Translations under genes and position numbers: made by a program
The notes under the pieces: model-generated
Told to the model about the DNA's origin: nothing
Database searches by the model: none
Seen by the model: only the letters and a program-made list of their open reading frames with translations
Shown: positions 47,055 through 58,457 of the stretch, piece after piece
Layout: each line of letters starts with the position of its first letter
How positions within the stretch are numbered: position 1 is the stretch's first letter
Assembly (NCBI GenBank): GCA_039654915.1
Contig: CM077598.1
Location: 75,172,041-75,236,040, forward strand
Source of the DNA: Aquilaria yunnanensis
Taxonomy: Eukaryota > Streptophyta > Magnoliopsida > Malvales > Thymelaeaceae
Reading direction: 5' to 3'
Length of the DNA stretch: 64,000 bases

Positions 47055-47523
47055 CTCTCTTGCCAAGTCCTTTTTCCCAGTATTTATAGAAATGCCCGGC
47101 CCGTTCAGATCCTGACACGTGTTCGGCTGGATCCTTTCAGGGCGTAGGGGACAGGTAGCCGTCTTCAGGCTCCTGGTTTTGTGGCTGAGATGGGACTTGG
47201 ACGACGTTAGTGTGTCAAGTCGCCGCTTCAGGCGATGTGTGGGTTTCCTGTCAGAGGCTCCTTAAATGCTCATTAAATGCTCATGCTGTACTCCCGAAGT
47301 CCATGGCCGAGGTCTTCCTTTGGTACAGACGATGCCCTTCGGGAAATATGGCCGCAGTTCGGGGGAGTTCCCTGTTTCAAGTTCCGCCTTCGGGGAGATC
47401 TCCTTCGGCTTGCAATAGCTGATTCTCCATTTTCGAAGGTGATTTGTTTTGTACCTCGGGGGGCTAAAAGCTTCCTGTCGCTTCGGGTTCGGGTTAGATT
47501 GAGGTTATAGCCTTCGGCTATCA
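47055..47523 (-). repeat. 5' LTR of element C, outer part
   Basis: Continues the LTR interrupted at 35874 and matches the second part of 10552-11301, ending GGCTATCA at 47523. AGAAC at 47524-47528 is the outer duplication. Confidence 0.95.
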
Positions 47524-47528
47524 AGAAC

Positions 47529-48825
47529 CTTCGGGATCCACCTTAATCCCAAAAAGTGTATCTTCGGACTAACCTCGGGAAAGTTTCTTGGGTACATGGT
47601 ATCAGAAAGAGGCATTGATGCTAACCCAGAAAAAATTAAGGCTCTGCTGGAATTCCGAACGCCCGCCACAATAAAAGATGTGCAGTGGCTCACTGGAAGG
47701 ATTACCTCTCTTAGTAGGTTTATTTCCAGATATGGAGACCGGTGTCGAGCGTTCTTCAAAGTCCTCACTAAGGCAACAAGAAAGCAGAACAACCTTGGAA
47801 ATGATGATCATCCTGGGAATGAAGACTGCCAAAATGCCTGGGAAGAACTCAAAATCTACTTAGCCAGTCTGCCCACTCTGCGACAACCTCGCGAGGGAAA
47901 GCCCCTTGTGTTATACCTCGCCGTCACAGAAAAAGCTGTGAGCTCTGTCCTTGTGAAAGAAGAGGGGCCGAAGCAATGGCCGGTCTATTATGTAAGCAAG
48001 TCCCTACACGGTGCCGAAGTCAGGTATCCCTTGCTGCAGAAAGCTATATTTGCTCTGGTACTAGCAGGAAGGAGGCTACGACCGTACTTTCAGGCTCACC
48101 CTATCATCGTCCGAAGTAGTCTACCACTATGGGATGTCATGAGGAAAGTTGATCATTCGGGAAGGCTTTCCAAGTGGTGTATAGAGCTTGGCGAACATGA
48201 CATCACTTATGAACCTCGGAAAGCCATAAAAGCTCAAGCACTCGCAGACTTCATCGCCGAAGTACCCATGACCGAGGATAGCCATCCGGATCCTGGCGAA
48301 GGTGAGCCCGAATGGACTTTGTATGTTGACGGAGCCTCAGGGTCGGAACACCAGGGAGCTGGGGTAATTATTAGAGGTCCCGAAGTCCTAGAAGTCATGA
48401 AGGCTATCAAGTTCGGCTTTAACGTGACCAACAATATGGCTGAGTATGAAGCCCTCATAGCAGGATTGCGCCTAGCCAGAAAAATTGGCATAAGAAACTT
48501 GAAAGCCCACAGCGATTCCCAGCTCGTAGTTCGGCAAACGGTAGGAGACTACGGGGCAAAGGACCCAACCTTGGCAAAATACCATGAATTGGTAGCAAAA
48601 CTCATCCGGGAGTTCGACACCGTACGAATCAAAAATGTACCTCGACGAGATAATGTCGAGGCAGATTGCTTGGAAAAATCAAAAACATGCACCGAGGTGC
48701 TAAACCACCCGAGCATCACAGTGCTGAGCATAGCAACTTCGCGAAAAGGCTGGAAAGACCCAATAAAAAGATATCTCGCAGACAATACGCTCCCTGAAGA
48801 CCCCAGCGAAGCTGCAAAAGTGTGA
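47529..48825 (+). pseudogene. pol: RT thumb, RNase H and aRNH of element E
   Basis: The reading continues from 10551 across inserted element C: the conserved TSGKFLGYMVSERGID block, RNase H (LYLAVTEKAVSSVL, VYYVSKSLHGAEV) and aRNH (about 48320-48690; YVDGASGSEH, AEYEAL, HSDSQLV). It ends at a TGA (48823-48825) where D has an Arg codon. The frame is otherwise open over 409 codons, surprising for a copy so damaged elsewhere. Confidence 0.93.
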
Positions 48826-49152
48826 TGATGCTCTTGTCGATTCTTCCTAATTGGCGAAGAATTATATCGGCAGGGATATGCAAATCCACTACAGAGGTGT
48901 GTTGGTGAAGAGGATACTGAAATGATCCTTGAAGAAGTACACGAAGGTGCTTGTGGTTCGCACATAAGAACCGATGCCCTGGCAGCAGTAATACTTCGCC
49001 AAGGATACTTTTGGCCTACCCTGAGAAAGGACGCTAGGTAGTTCATCCAGAAATGCGGTAATTGCCAAAGGCACGAGAATATGCAGAGGACACCCTTGGA
49101 ATTGGTAACTTCGGCTGACTATCCCTAGCCCTTCGCAGTCTGGGGCATAGAC
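48826..49152 (+). pseudogene. pol: Integrase N-terminal region of element E
   Basis: H-H-C-C zinc-binding region in an altered copy (EVHEGACGSH remains, KCGNCQRH at about 49055). Stops near 49039 (Gln codon in relatives) and 49127 (Trp codon in relatives). Cut at 49152 by solo LTR I inside the first catalytic block, with the TAGAC duplication at 49148-49152. Confidence 0.88.
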
Positions 49153-49646
49153 TGTTAGTGTTGTGCCCAAAAAGCCAATCATGAGATGATTGTATTTTTG
49201 CACATTGAGTCATGATATTTTATTGAGGCATTAATCCAGCAATTTTGTTTGTTGTTTTGTTTCTGCGTAACGAAATAAACATAATTGTAACCCTAGAATA
49301 ATGATATTCTTAAATGTCCCTAGTCTAGTATTATTGTGGAGCGGGTTGCAATAATACATAATGACTAGCATATGTGGAGACTAATATGAGATATGTAGTC
49401 TACATATGGGTACAAGTTGGAGAACTTGTGTACTGGACCGACCCACCATGAGAACACTTCATGGATCGTTATATGAATGTCATAAGTGATTCTCATAGTG
49501 ATCATGGTATATGTAGTCCTTCGACCTAAGATCATCAAGGTTCCCTACATGTGAGTCACATACTTTGATACTTTCCTTTGTTGCTCATAACTGAGTGAAC
49601 TTGAAGGAGGTCATTGGGTATGTCACATATCATGCGGAGGGATTTG

Positions 49647-50513
49647 TGATGGCCTAAGGCCTCATCGTTGTGAGTCATGATGACTGTTGAGGAGACTTCT
49701 AGGAGGAAGAACGCCTGGAAGGTGGATCGCCCCAAGGAGAGTACCTGAAAAGCTGGTAAACAGGGTTAGGAGGCGCCCGGAGTGTTTTTCCGGGGGGGGA
49801 GCCTCCGACGCCCAAGTCAGTGGTGGCCGGAAGAAGGAGAAAGTCACTAGCTCAAAGAGAAAGGCAGAAAAGTCTCGCCTGGGATTTTCTGAGGGTGTGG
49901 GAGCTGTATATCCGGCCTGCCAACCTCCTGTCAAGTATTTATTTCCTGTATATATAGGAATACCTAGCCCGTTCAGATCATGACACGTGTGCGGTCGGAT
50001 GCTCCTGAACGTCTGGGCGTAGGGGACAGATAGTTGGTAACTAGATGGCCTCGAGCCTTGTGCTGAGACGGGCCATGATATGATTCTGATGGCGTCTGCG
50101 CTTCAGGGCGACTTTTTACGTCTGTGGTGGCACGTGTCAGAGGCTTCCTTAAATGCTTCCGTAAATGCGCCTGTCGTACTCCCGAGGTCCCTGGGCGAGG
50201 TCGTCCTCTAGTTCGGACAGAGCCTCTTCGGGAAGCCTACCCTCAGTTCGGGGGTTCCCAGTTCCAGGGGGTTCCGCCATCGGGGATATCATATTCGGGC
50301 AGCAATGTCTGGTGCCACTTTTCCGAAGGCGCGCTGTTCACAACCTTGGGGGGCGAATGGAGTCCTCAAGTTTTACTGGCGTGCCGAGGCTCGGAGCTCT
50401 CAGGCTATCTCCCGAGGTGCATGATTCCACCTATTCCCGGGAAGCGCCAGTTCTTCTGGCCATTGTTGTGGCAGGGTATTCGGCCAGATTGAGGCGATAG
50501 CCTTTGGCTATCA
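49647..50513 (-). repeat. 3' LTR of element J
   Basis: 867 bp, plus-strand ends TGATGGCCTAAGGCC...GGCTATCA. Followed at 50514 by CATGCCCCCCTCTGG, the complement of the polypurine tract. Confidence 0.95.
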
Positions 50514-51350
50514 CATGCCCCCCTCTGGAAAGCCGAAGTGAAGACTTCGGTTTGCATCTCTTTCCGAGGTTGCCGTTGGGAGTCTTGTTGGGAAGCATAA
50601 CCTGTTCCGAGGTCGCACCTTTTGCCCGAGGGTCTGGGCTGTTCGACCTTGGCCTATTCTTTGGTGTCTCCGAGGCAAAGCCTGTACCGAAGATACACCT
50701 CTTGCCCAAAAGTCATGGGCTGTTCAGCCATAGCCTGTCTTTTGGTGTCCTCGAGGTGGCCTGCTTTTTATTTCTGCAGGTCTGATGGCCAAGCGTGTCA
50801 GACTGAGCGGCGCGTCTCCATTTCTCAGGGATGTCAAACGACATGTCCCAATCAGGAGGCGTGTCCCAGTTTTCCAGGCACGTTTGGGGAGGCAGGTCCC
50901 CCATTTCTGCGCAGCGGTTGACACGTTGCTTCTTGCCATTGGAGGAGAGGCGTGTCATTTACAGAGGGTGCGCCTTTTCGGGTGCAGCGGGCAGTTACGG
51001 CGACGGTTCGCCTCCAATGGGTACTTATGATGTTCTTTCGGTTACCCACCTTTGGCTTATAAATAGCCCATTCCATCATAAGTCCCACTTACTGTTTTTC
51101 TGCTCTTTTTCTGCTTTGCCCTCTGTTCTTGCGTTTTATCTTGCTTTCTGTGGCGGAGCTTCTTTAATCAGAGCTTTTCCTACCAACTTTCAAGACGGCA
51201 TCCTCAGGCAAATCTTTTGGTGGGTTTTGATTTTCAGAGTACTCTGATTCCTCTATTTTTCTGAGTTTTTCTGGAAAACTGTTGTTTTTTCCAAACTCGT
51301 CTTCTGAGTTTTTTCTGGAAACTATTTTTTTCCATCTCAAACTCTTTTTC
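50514..51350 (+). promoter_or_regulatory. aORF promoter region of element J
   Basis: Matches the promoter region of A in reverse: two units of about 80 bases near 50590-50770, GTGTCAG/ACACGT words to 50960, TATAAATA at 51058-51065, then a T-rich leader to the ATG at 51351. Confidence 0.65.
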
Positions 51351-52908
51351 ATGTCTGCGATGCCTGTTCCCGAGAGCTGGAAACCTCTTCTGGCCCATCC
51401 TTGCTGTACCACCCCCGAAAAACTAGAGAGGTGGAAGAAAAAATTCTTTCTTCCGTCTTACGCTGTGACCAGACTGCCTCGTTCTAGCCATTTTGCTTTT
51501 TCAAACCGTGGCGACGAGGTTACCGTCTTCCAAGCCCAACTGAAGGCCAGACTTCGGTATCCTCCCCCGAAGGTGGTTTGCGAGTTCTGCCAATTCCATG
51601 GCATTGCTGTGAACCAGCTTCCCCCGAACGCGTACTGCTATTTTAACGCCTACCTCTGCATGTGTGGCGTGTTCGGGATAGAGCCCCACTTCATCATTTT
51701 CATGCAGTACTACAAGCTCTATGTGGTCCCGAAGGGTGGCTTCTATTTCCTGCTGCCTCGGGGATCCGGGAGCAAAAAATTCACCTTCACCTTCGACACG
51801 AAGGATAGCTGGCAGGGGTGGCAGCCTAAGTTCTTTTTCCTCAAGGTGGATAAGAACTGGTCTGATGTCCCGACCAGGTGGGCTCAGGGAGTGCTGAACG
51901 CAGACGTCGTTGATCCGAGGATGCTGCTGACCCCACCGTTGGCTTTCGTGTTCGCGGATTTCGACGCCCGCATTCGGGCAGCCGCTGACTGGGCTCCCGA
52001 GGTCTCTCCTCGTGCTTTTTACCCCTTTCCTATCAACTGAAGGTTGATGACCGAAGAAGTCCTTCGGGAGCTGAAAGTGGTTAAGGAGCACGTGACTGAC
52101 CTCAATATGCCCGCTCCCGCCATTGCCGGGAAAGACTCCTGGCTGGTCAAGCTCCTTAAGGGGGACACTTCTTTCGAAACTTTTGCCGAAAGTGAGTAAT
52201 CTTCCATCCCTTTATACTTTTTCCTCGGACTTACGCTGATATTTCTTCTCTTTTTCAGAGATGGGCGATGGGGCTGCCGCTTATTACAAGGCCCTCTTTT
52301 CTGGCCAAGTGGAGAAGGGGGAGCAGACAAAGAAGGCGGCTTCCCGAAGAAGGAAGACGACAGGGCCGGGACCCTCGGCGAAGCGAGCTAGGAAGGCTCT
52401 CCAGCCTTCTCAGCCAGAGCTTTTGGAAGAAGAAGCTAGCGAAGACGCTGGTCTTGTTGAAATTCCACCGGCCGAGGTCCCCGCTACTTCCGCCGAGGTG
52501 CCTCCTCTCGACCTCGAGGCCCCCAGAAACACTGTAGTGGTAGAAGTACCCACCGCCGAGGAGCGGTACCGGCAGAAGGGTAAGGGTCTTTCTTCCGAGG
52601 GGCCCGAGGATCCCGAGGACACTGTCTCCGAGGTTCTTCCAGGTATGCCTTTAGGCGAAGTTCAGCTCCTTTTCCTTTCGCGAATTTTTCTTCTGCTCCT
52701 AACTTCCTTCCTACTTTCAGAGGAGCCCCTTGCTGCTGGCTGGAGGGCCATTCATGAGAGGAAACGAGCCCTCCGCGATGCCATAATCCCTGAGGGGAAG
52801 ATCCTCTCTTTTCTGGAGGGCCTAAATATTCCTGAGGGACCTCGGTGGCAGTGGTCCAAGGTCGAGCATCTGAAGCTTCCTGGTCTTCGTCCGCCCGGCT
52901 CTCCCTAG
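51351..52908 (+). pseudogene. aORF of element J, internally deleted
   Basis: Exon 1 is 51351-52191 (841 bases, same as A), exon 2 is 52259-52642 (384 bases, same as A), exon 3 starts at 52721. Near 52802 the text jumps from the exon 3 block PEGKI straight to the C-terminal LSFLEGLN block of exon 4, so the rest of exon 3, intron 3 and the coiled coil are gone. The junction is in frame and the stop is at 52906-52908. A TGA at 52038-52040, where relatives have Trp, breaks exon 1. The in-frame fusion of N-terminal domain and C-terminal module without coiled coil is notable. Confidence 0.85.
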
Positions 52909-52960
52909 TTTGTTTTAGGGCTCCTCTTATTTTTCTCCTTCGTGCTCCTTCTTTGGACAC

Positions 52961-53042
52961 TTCTTTTGTAAGGCAGCGTTTGCTCTAAATGAACAATCTT
53001 TTTCTTTTGTAAGGCAGCGTTTGCTCTAAATGAACAATCTTT
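52961..53042 (+). repeat. 41-bp tandem duplication after aORF of J
   Basis: Two copies of a 41-base unit beginning TTCTTTTGTAAGGCAGCG (52961-53001 and 53002-53042). The unit contains the TTTTGTAAGC-like word found after the aORF stop in C and other copies. A has the unit once. Confidence 0.88.
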
Positions 53043-53074
53043 TCGGCTAAGTCCTTTCTTGCAAGTTTCTTTAT

Positions 53075-53611
53075 TTCCACTATCCCGAACACGTTTGCTC
53101 AAGAGACTTTCGGAAAACCTATAACCAAAGAAACTTTTTACCTTCCTTTATCCCGAGTGTGCTCGCTCAAGAGACTTTCTGGAAAGTTTGCAAAAGTTTG
53201 GCTAAGTCTTTTGCATGCTTTTTGTTTCCTTTTATCCCGAACATGTTTGCTCAAGGGACTTCGGAAAACCTGCGACCAAAGAAACTTTTTACCTTCCTTT
53301 GTCCCGAGTGTGCTCGCTCAAGAGACTTTCTGGAAAGTTTGCAAAAATTTGGCTAAGTCTTTTGCAGGCTTTTTGTTTCCTTTTATCCCGAACATGTTTG
53401 CTCAAGGGACTTCGGAAAAGTTTCAGCCAAATTTTTCTGTCTTCCTATTGTCCCGAGCATATTTGCTCAAGGGACTTAGGAAAATTCTCACGAGATTGCT
53501 CATTTCCCTCTTTCCCGAGCATGTATGCTCAAGGGTGTTTGGAAATTATCTCTGCTTTTGTTTTGGCGTGCACTATTACGAGATTCTTGCTTTCCCTTTT
53601 TTCCTAGGCAT
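53075..53611. repeat. Palindrome array of element J
   Basis: At least seven units near 53084, 53151, 53236, 53303, 53388, 53452 and 53513, reading TCCCGAACATGTTTGCTCAAGG or variants (complement of the A units), with higher-order pairs of units repeating. The array runs directly into protease sequence at about 53611, the deletion junction. Confidence 0.87.
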
Positions 53612-55533
53612 GTGATAGGTTTAAGTTCGCTGCTAGAGATGCCCAAGCTCGGCAGTAAGTGCGAGAACAGGACGTCAGTATTCGAGCCATCATCGAGCAA
53701 CACTCTTTTGACGTCCCAGTTCCCTATTCTCGCCATCATCAGCAGCGGGTCGTCGTGGGGGAAGACGACGGTGGAGCCATCTTTGCGAGCCAATTTCTTT
53801 GATGGACTTTGATACTCCATAACCGCAATTTCTCTGGCCTTCCGCTTTCTTTCCGAGGATGGGAGCCCCGTGGTAATGGTTTGGATGACCCCTACTGGAG
53901 GTGGAAGGCGCCTTTTTGGACTTCTGTTTCTCCGCCTGTCTGAGTCATAGTCCTCGTTTTCGGCCCTCTCTTCCTCCTCTTTTCTGCCTTTTGGGGAGGG
54001 CATCCGCAGGTATTTGCGAAGCTAGCCCTGTTTGATCAGCGACTCTATGTACTTCTTCAGCTGGAAGCAGTCTTCGGTGTCATGACCGTGGTCGCGATGA
54101 AACTGGCAGAACTTCTTGGCATTCTTCTTATTATCGGCGGCCATGGCCTTTGGCCGCCGAATCTGCGTCCCTTGCCTTTCCAGCGCCATGAGAATGTTGG
54201 TCCGTGTCGTGCTCAAGGGTGTGAAACTTTGAGGTTTCTTTCCTCGCATTCGTCGTGGTCGACCTGTGTGTTCAGAAAGATGCCGAGCTTGCTGGCTGGA
54301 CCCTTCGGCGCGGTGATGATCAGACTTCGGCCCCGCCATCCTCAATTCCTCGGCTGTCATGTGCTGCTCTGCCCTTCGGTAAAATTCTCCGAGGGTCTCC
54401 GGGGGGTCCTTTGAGAACTCGTAGAACAGCTGTGAGTCACGCCGAAGGCCCCGTGTCATAGCGAGGATGCGGATTTCAGGCCGGAAGTCCGGGACGCTGA
54501 GTGCTTCCCTGTTGAATCGTTCGACATAGTCTCGGATCGTCTCTCCGTTTCTCTGCTCTATGTCGAACATCTGCACAGGCATTTTGGCCGTCGGCCTGCT
54601 CCCAATGAACTGCTGGGTAAAGGCTGTGGACAACTCCTGAAACTCAGTGATAGTCTCTGGGGGCAAAGAATTGTACCATGCTGTTGCTGGGCCCGTGAGG
54701 GTGACTTCAAAGCATTTGCACATGGTAGCGTCATCAGCTCCGTGCATTATCATGCTCCGCCTGTACTTCGTCAGATGGGCCTGTGGATCAGTCCGGCCAT
54801 CATAGATCTCCAGCCTAGGCACTCTGAAGTCGCCTGGCATAGCTGCCTCAACGACAGTGCGAATAAACGGGGAGCCATCTTCGCATAATGCCCCCGACAG
54901 CCTGTCCCAAACGGGTTTTCTGGTCACTTGCTTCTCCACTCTGTCCAGGCGTGCCAATATCCTTTCCATAAGCGCAGTGGCGCTAGGACCATTTTCACGG
55001 CAGGGAGATCGACGGCGCCTTTTCGGGGAGCGAGTTTGGCGCGGAGGGGTCAGGGACCTCGCCTCGGTCGACGAACTGCTTCGCTATGAGACTCTCGGTC
55101 GCTTGGACCCGGTTTGTCGCACAGGCCGTTTCCCGAGGGCTATATCTTCTGTGGATGATTCTCCGCGAGGCTCTCCACTTCCTGAACTGCGGTGTGTAGA
55201 CTTGGGGCTTCTCTCCCGAGGGCGTGCTGATGAGGAGGGTTTCTGGGCCCGTGACTGCTGTGGCCATCTTCGGTCGATCTGCTGAGTCATTTCAGCAACG
55301 ACCGAGCGCTGAAAGTCCCTCAAGAAGCTCATGGTGATTACCAGAGGGTGGTCCTCCTCGGGCGTAGAAGTCTCTGGGAGTGTCTGCTCAGCAGCCGGTT
55401 GTATCTCAGGCGCGGACGAGGACCTTGGGAGTCCCTTGTCCTTAGAACGCCGAGTCTCAACGACGGCAATCTGCGAGCGGGTTCCCACAGACGGCGCCAA
55501 ATGATGGCCTAAGGCCTCATCGTTGTGAGTCAT
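53612..55533 (-). pseudogene. gag: gag and truncated protease of element J
   Basis: Minus strand. ATG at 55533 inside the LTR, HHLAPSVG through the primer-binding site, a stop at 55084 (Gln codon in A), SP/R-rich linker, gag core (about 54830-54370), knuckle (about 54125-54080), a stop at 54022 (Gln codon in A), acidic tail, and protease up to LLDDGSNTDVLF and about 20 residues more. The text then breaks at about 53611 and continues as the palindrome array. No RT, RNase H or integrase. Confidence 0.92.
55482..55501 (-). other. Primer-binding site of element J
   Basis: Minus strand TTTGGCGCCGTCTGTGGGAA directly after the 5' LTR, identical to A's site. Confidence 0.85.
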
Positions 55534-56368
55534 GATGACTGTTGAGGAGACTTCTAGGAGGAAGAATGCCTGGAAGGTGGATCGCCCCAAGGAGAGTACC
55601 TGAAAAGCTGGTAAACAGGGTTAGGAGGCCCCCGGAGTGTTTTTCCGGGGGGGGAGCCTCCGACGCCCAAGTCAGTGGTGGCCAGAAGAAGGAGAAAGTC
55701 ACTAGCTCAAAGAGAAAGGCAGAAAAGTCTCGCCTGGTATTTTCTCAGGGTGTGGGAGCTGTATATCCGGCCTGCCAACCTCCTGTCAAGTATTTATTTC
55801 CTGTATATATAGGAATACCTAGCCCGTTCAGATCATGACACGTGTGCGGTCGGATGCTCCTGAACGTCTGGGCGTAGGGGACAGATAGTTGGTAACTAGA
55901 TGGCCTCGAGCCTTGTGCTGAGACGGGCCATGATATGATTCTAATGGCGTCTGCGCGTCAGGGCGACTTTTTACGTCTGTGGTGGGACGTGTCAGAGGCT
56001 TCCTTAAATGCTTCCGTAAATGCGCCTGCCGTACTACCAAGGTCCCTGGGCGAGGTCGTCCTCTAGTTCGGACAGAGCCTCTTCGGGAAGCCTACCCTCA
56101 GTTCGGGGGTTCCCAGTTCCAGGGGGTTCCGCCTTCGGGGATATCATATTCGGGCAGCAATGTCTGGTGCCACTTTTCCGAAGGCGCGCTGTTCACAACC
56201 TTGGGGGGCGAATGGAGTCCTCAAGTTTTACTGGCGTGCCGAGGCTCGGAGCTCTCAGGCTATCTCCCGAGGTGCATGATTCCACCTATTCCCGGGAAGC
56301 GCCAGTTCTTCTGGCCATTGTTGTGGCAGGGTATTCGGCCAGATTGAGGCGATAGCCTTTGGCTATCA
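55502..56368 (-). repeat. 5' LTR of element J
   Basis: 867 bp, plus-strand ends TGATGGCCTAAGG...GGCTATCA. Followed by the ATTTG duplication and the remainder of solo LTR I. Confidence 0.95.
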
Positions 56369-57300
56369 ATTTGTATGATCAAGATGGGATTTGTCCCTCC
56401 TATGTAACGGGAGTGATATCTTTGGGCCCCTTGATAGAGTGAGACTTAGAAAATGCATGGCCATGCTCCGATGAGTTGATATATGATATCAATGTCGTCA
56501 GTTTAAGTTGGTCTACTCGGTAATCAAGAAACCAAAGATTGGGCTATACGAGAGTGACACATTCCATGTCTCATGCTTAGTCTTGATATCTTGGACAAAG
56601 GGACAATGGCATATATCGGTGATGATCATAAAGGTTTAGTCGATTCACCGACAATCTTGTCACTTGGGTAGCAATGATGTGTTGCTAGACACCGCTCATT
56701 GCTTATGATCATAAATGTGATTTATGATCATTGCCAACATGGTAAGAGCCTATTGGGTCGCACACATAGAGCTATTTGGATCATTAGAGTGCATGGGCTA
56801 ATTATTTGGGTTATGGTTTCACTTTAATTTCGTATTAATAATGGGCCAAGGAGTTGAGCCATTATTAAGCCTGAAATTCAATCCTAATTGGATTAGGGCT
56901 TTGAAACCCATTAGGCCTGAAAGTTGAGTCTCACTATAAATACAACTTTTAAGTGAGAAATCCGTAGGTCTCCTTGCCCTAGCCTCCCAAAAGGACAGCC
57001 GCACTCTTCTCTTGCAATTCCTTGGAGGACGCAAGCTAGCACTGCGAGCGCAAGAGAAACGCATCTGTCGGGACGTGGTGGAAGCGTGGTGATCCCGAGA
57101 GGCTCGTGTGGATACCATACAGAGCCTGAACACGTCAACTGTTTAGGTTTTATGATTCGACTCTACAGTTGAGTGAGAGATCTCAACCGAAAATTAGGTA
57201 TGAAATTTTCAAACACCCGATTTACCCCGTTTCACTTGGATCCTGGAGGGTTTCGGTTAAATTCCGCTGCGCTGTTTGGCTCCCGAAACCCAACATAGAC

Positions 57301-58134
57301 CTCATTGGGCCAATCCCAACAGTGCCTGGAGGCGTAAAGTTCTACGTGGTAGCAGTAGACTATTTCTCCAAATGGTTCGAGGCAGAACCCCTAGCAACTA
57401 TCTCGGCAAAAGAGGTGCAGAAGTTCGTATGGAAGAACATTGTATGCAGATTCGACAGACCAAGGGTACTAGTAGCTGATAATGGGTCCCAGTTTATAGA
57501 CAAGGGATTCCAGGAATTTATCGGTGACCTCGGAACAAAAATGCACTTCGCCCCAGTAGCTCACCCCCAAAGCAATGGGCAGGTAGAAGTATCTAATAGG
57601 ACCATAAAAGATGGTCTGAAAAAGGGACTGGGGGAAGCAAAAGGGAAATAGCCAGGAGAGCTCCAAAGCGTGTTATGGGGTTACCGAACAACACCCCGAA
57701 GAGCCACAGGGGAGACACCTTTTTCACTTGTTTTCGGTACAGAGGCTATCATCCCAATCAAGGTAGTACGACCATCAATATGAGTGCAAGTGTTTGATGA
57801 AAGGGGAAATGACCTCGGCATAAGGACCAAGCTCAACCTCGTCGGTGAACACAGAGAAATAGCTGAGCTGAGAAGAAAAGCTTTTCAGCAAAGAGTGGCC
57901 GCGGCCATAAACTTACAGGCTAGGCCAAAGGGAATCAAGAAAGGAGACCTCGTTCTCCGAAAGGCTGAATTTGCACCCCGAAGGCCATCCCACGGGGTAC
58001 TTCACGCAAATTGGGAAGGACCTTACCTGGTACTTGCCGAAGTGCGAAAAAGGGTGTACAAGCTCGGTGATCCCGAAGGCGTAGAATTGAAAAATACTTG
58101 GCATTCAGACGCCTTGAAAAAGTTCTATGCTTAG
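57301..58134 (+). pseudogene. pol: Integrase catalytic and C-terminal region of element E
   Basis: Resumes from 49152 after solo LTR I: DLIGPIPT, the second Asp in VADNGSQF (about 57475), NGQVEVSNRT (about 57580), then a TAG at 57649-57651 (Trp codon in relatives), a further stop near 57782, and the C-terminal region with GPYLVLAEV and the family's terminal stop at 58132-58134. Confidence 0.92.
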
Positions 58135-58457
58135 GATTTCGATGGGAAAATGGTATTGTACAAATTAGAAAAAATATTCTAAGTACAAAAGTTTCTCAGA
58201 AAAGTTCCTAAGCATAAATTGTACAAGTCAGAATTCCGCGAAGGTGATCGTCGAAACGAGCGCAGATATGATTTTCTGAAGTCTCTTGAGCGAACGTGTT
58301 CGGGACAATGGGAAATGAAAAATCTCACAAAAAGACTTAGCCAAATTTTCTAAAAAGAAAAGTCTTTCTTGAAATGAATTTGCTTACAGAGAAGAAGGAG
58401 TGCCAAAGGAAGAAGTACTAAAAAGAAGGAAAAGAAGGCCAAGAACCCTAGAACAAA
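58135..58457. other. Junction between pol and aORF ends, element E
   Basis: No gene. Only one palindrome unit (TCTTGAGCGAACGTGTTCGG near 58283) is present, against five to seven in A, D and J. On the minus strand a TTTGTAAGC-like word follows the aORF stop (near 58380). Confidence 0.6.

Larger units (their letters stand above)
10552..47523 (-). mobile_element. Element C: reversed Tat retrotransposon in RT of E, itself hosting B, N, D and A
   Basis: Exact AGAAC duplications at 10547-10551 and 47524-47528. The 3' LTR is 10552-11301. The 5' LTR is split into 47523-47055 and 35874-35595 by element D. Gag-pol runs on the minus strand from 35626 to 29251, with solo LTR N inside gag. aORF runs on the plus strand from 11997 to 28871, with solo LTR B inside exon 4. 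The two LTRs differ at about 3% by eye, more than those of its guests A and D, as expected for the older host. Confidence 0.94.
49647..56368 (-). mobile_element. Element J: internally deleted family-1 Tat element, reversed
   Basis: 6.7 kb with exact ATTTG duplications (49642-49646 and 56369-56373) and two 867-bp LTRs that differ by about a dozen substitutions by eye. Compared with A it lacks everything from the middle of protease to the end of integrase, and also the part of aORF between exon 3 and the end of exon 4. It keeps LTRs, primer-binding site, gag, a piece of protease, the palindrome array, aORF exons 1-2, promoter and polypurine tract. It could only have moved with proteins supplied by a relative if the deletions came before insertion. 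Confidence 0.94.
49153..57295 (+). mobile_element. Solo LTR I (about 1.42 kb), split by element J
   Basis: TGTTAGTGTTGTGCCC...CCCAACA, exact TAGAC duplications at 49148-49152 and 57296-57300. I itself is 49153-49646 plus 56374-57295. It is not Tat-like: no GGGCGTCGG, no Tat hairpin. A TATAAATAC box lies near 56934, about 360 bases before its end, which fits plus orientation. Possibly a Ty1/copia-type LTR by size and style, but no protein supports that. A second, reversed copy is clipped at 98-277. No gene inside apart from J. Confidence 0.88.

Noticed and set aside
49153..57295. Calling I a copia LTR with confidence
   Set aside because: No internal coding region is present; size and base style alone do not decide the superfamily.
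57169..57300. Novel gene start before the integrase text (open frame from 57169)
   Set aside because: The first 43 codons are the end of solo LTR I reading into integrase sequence by chance.
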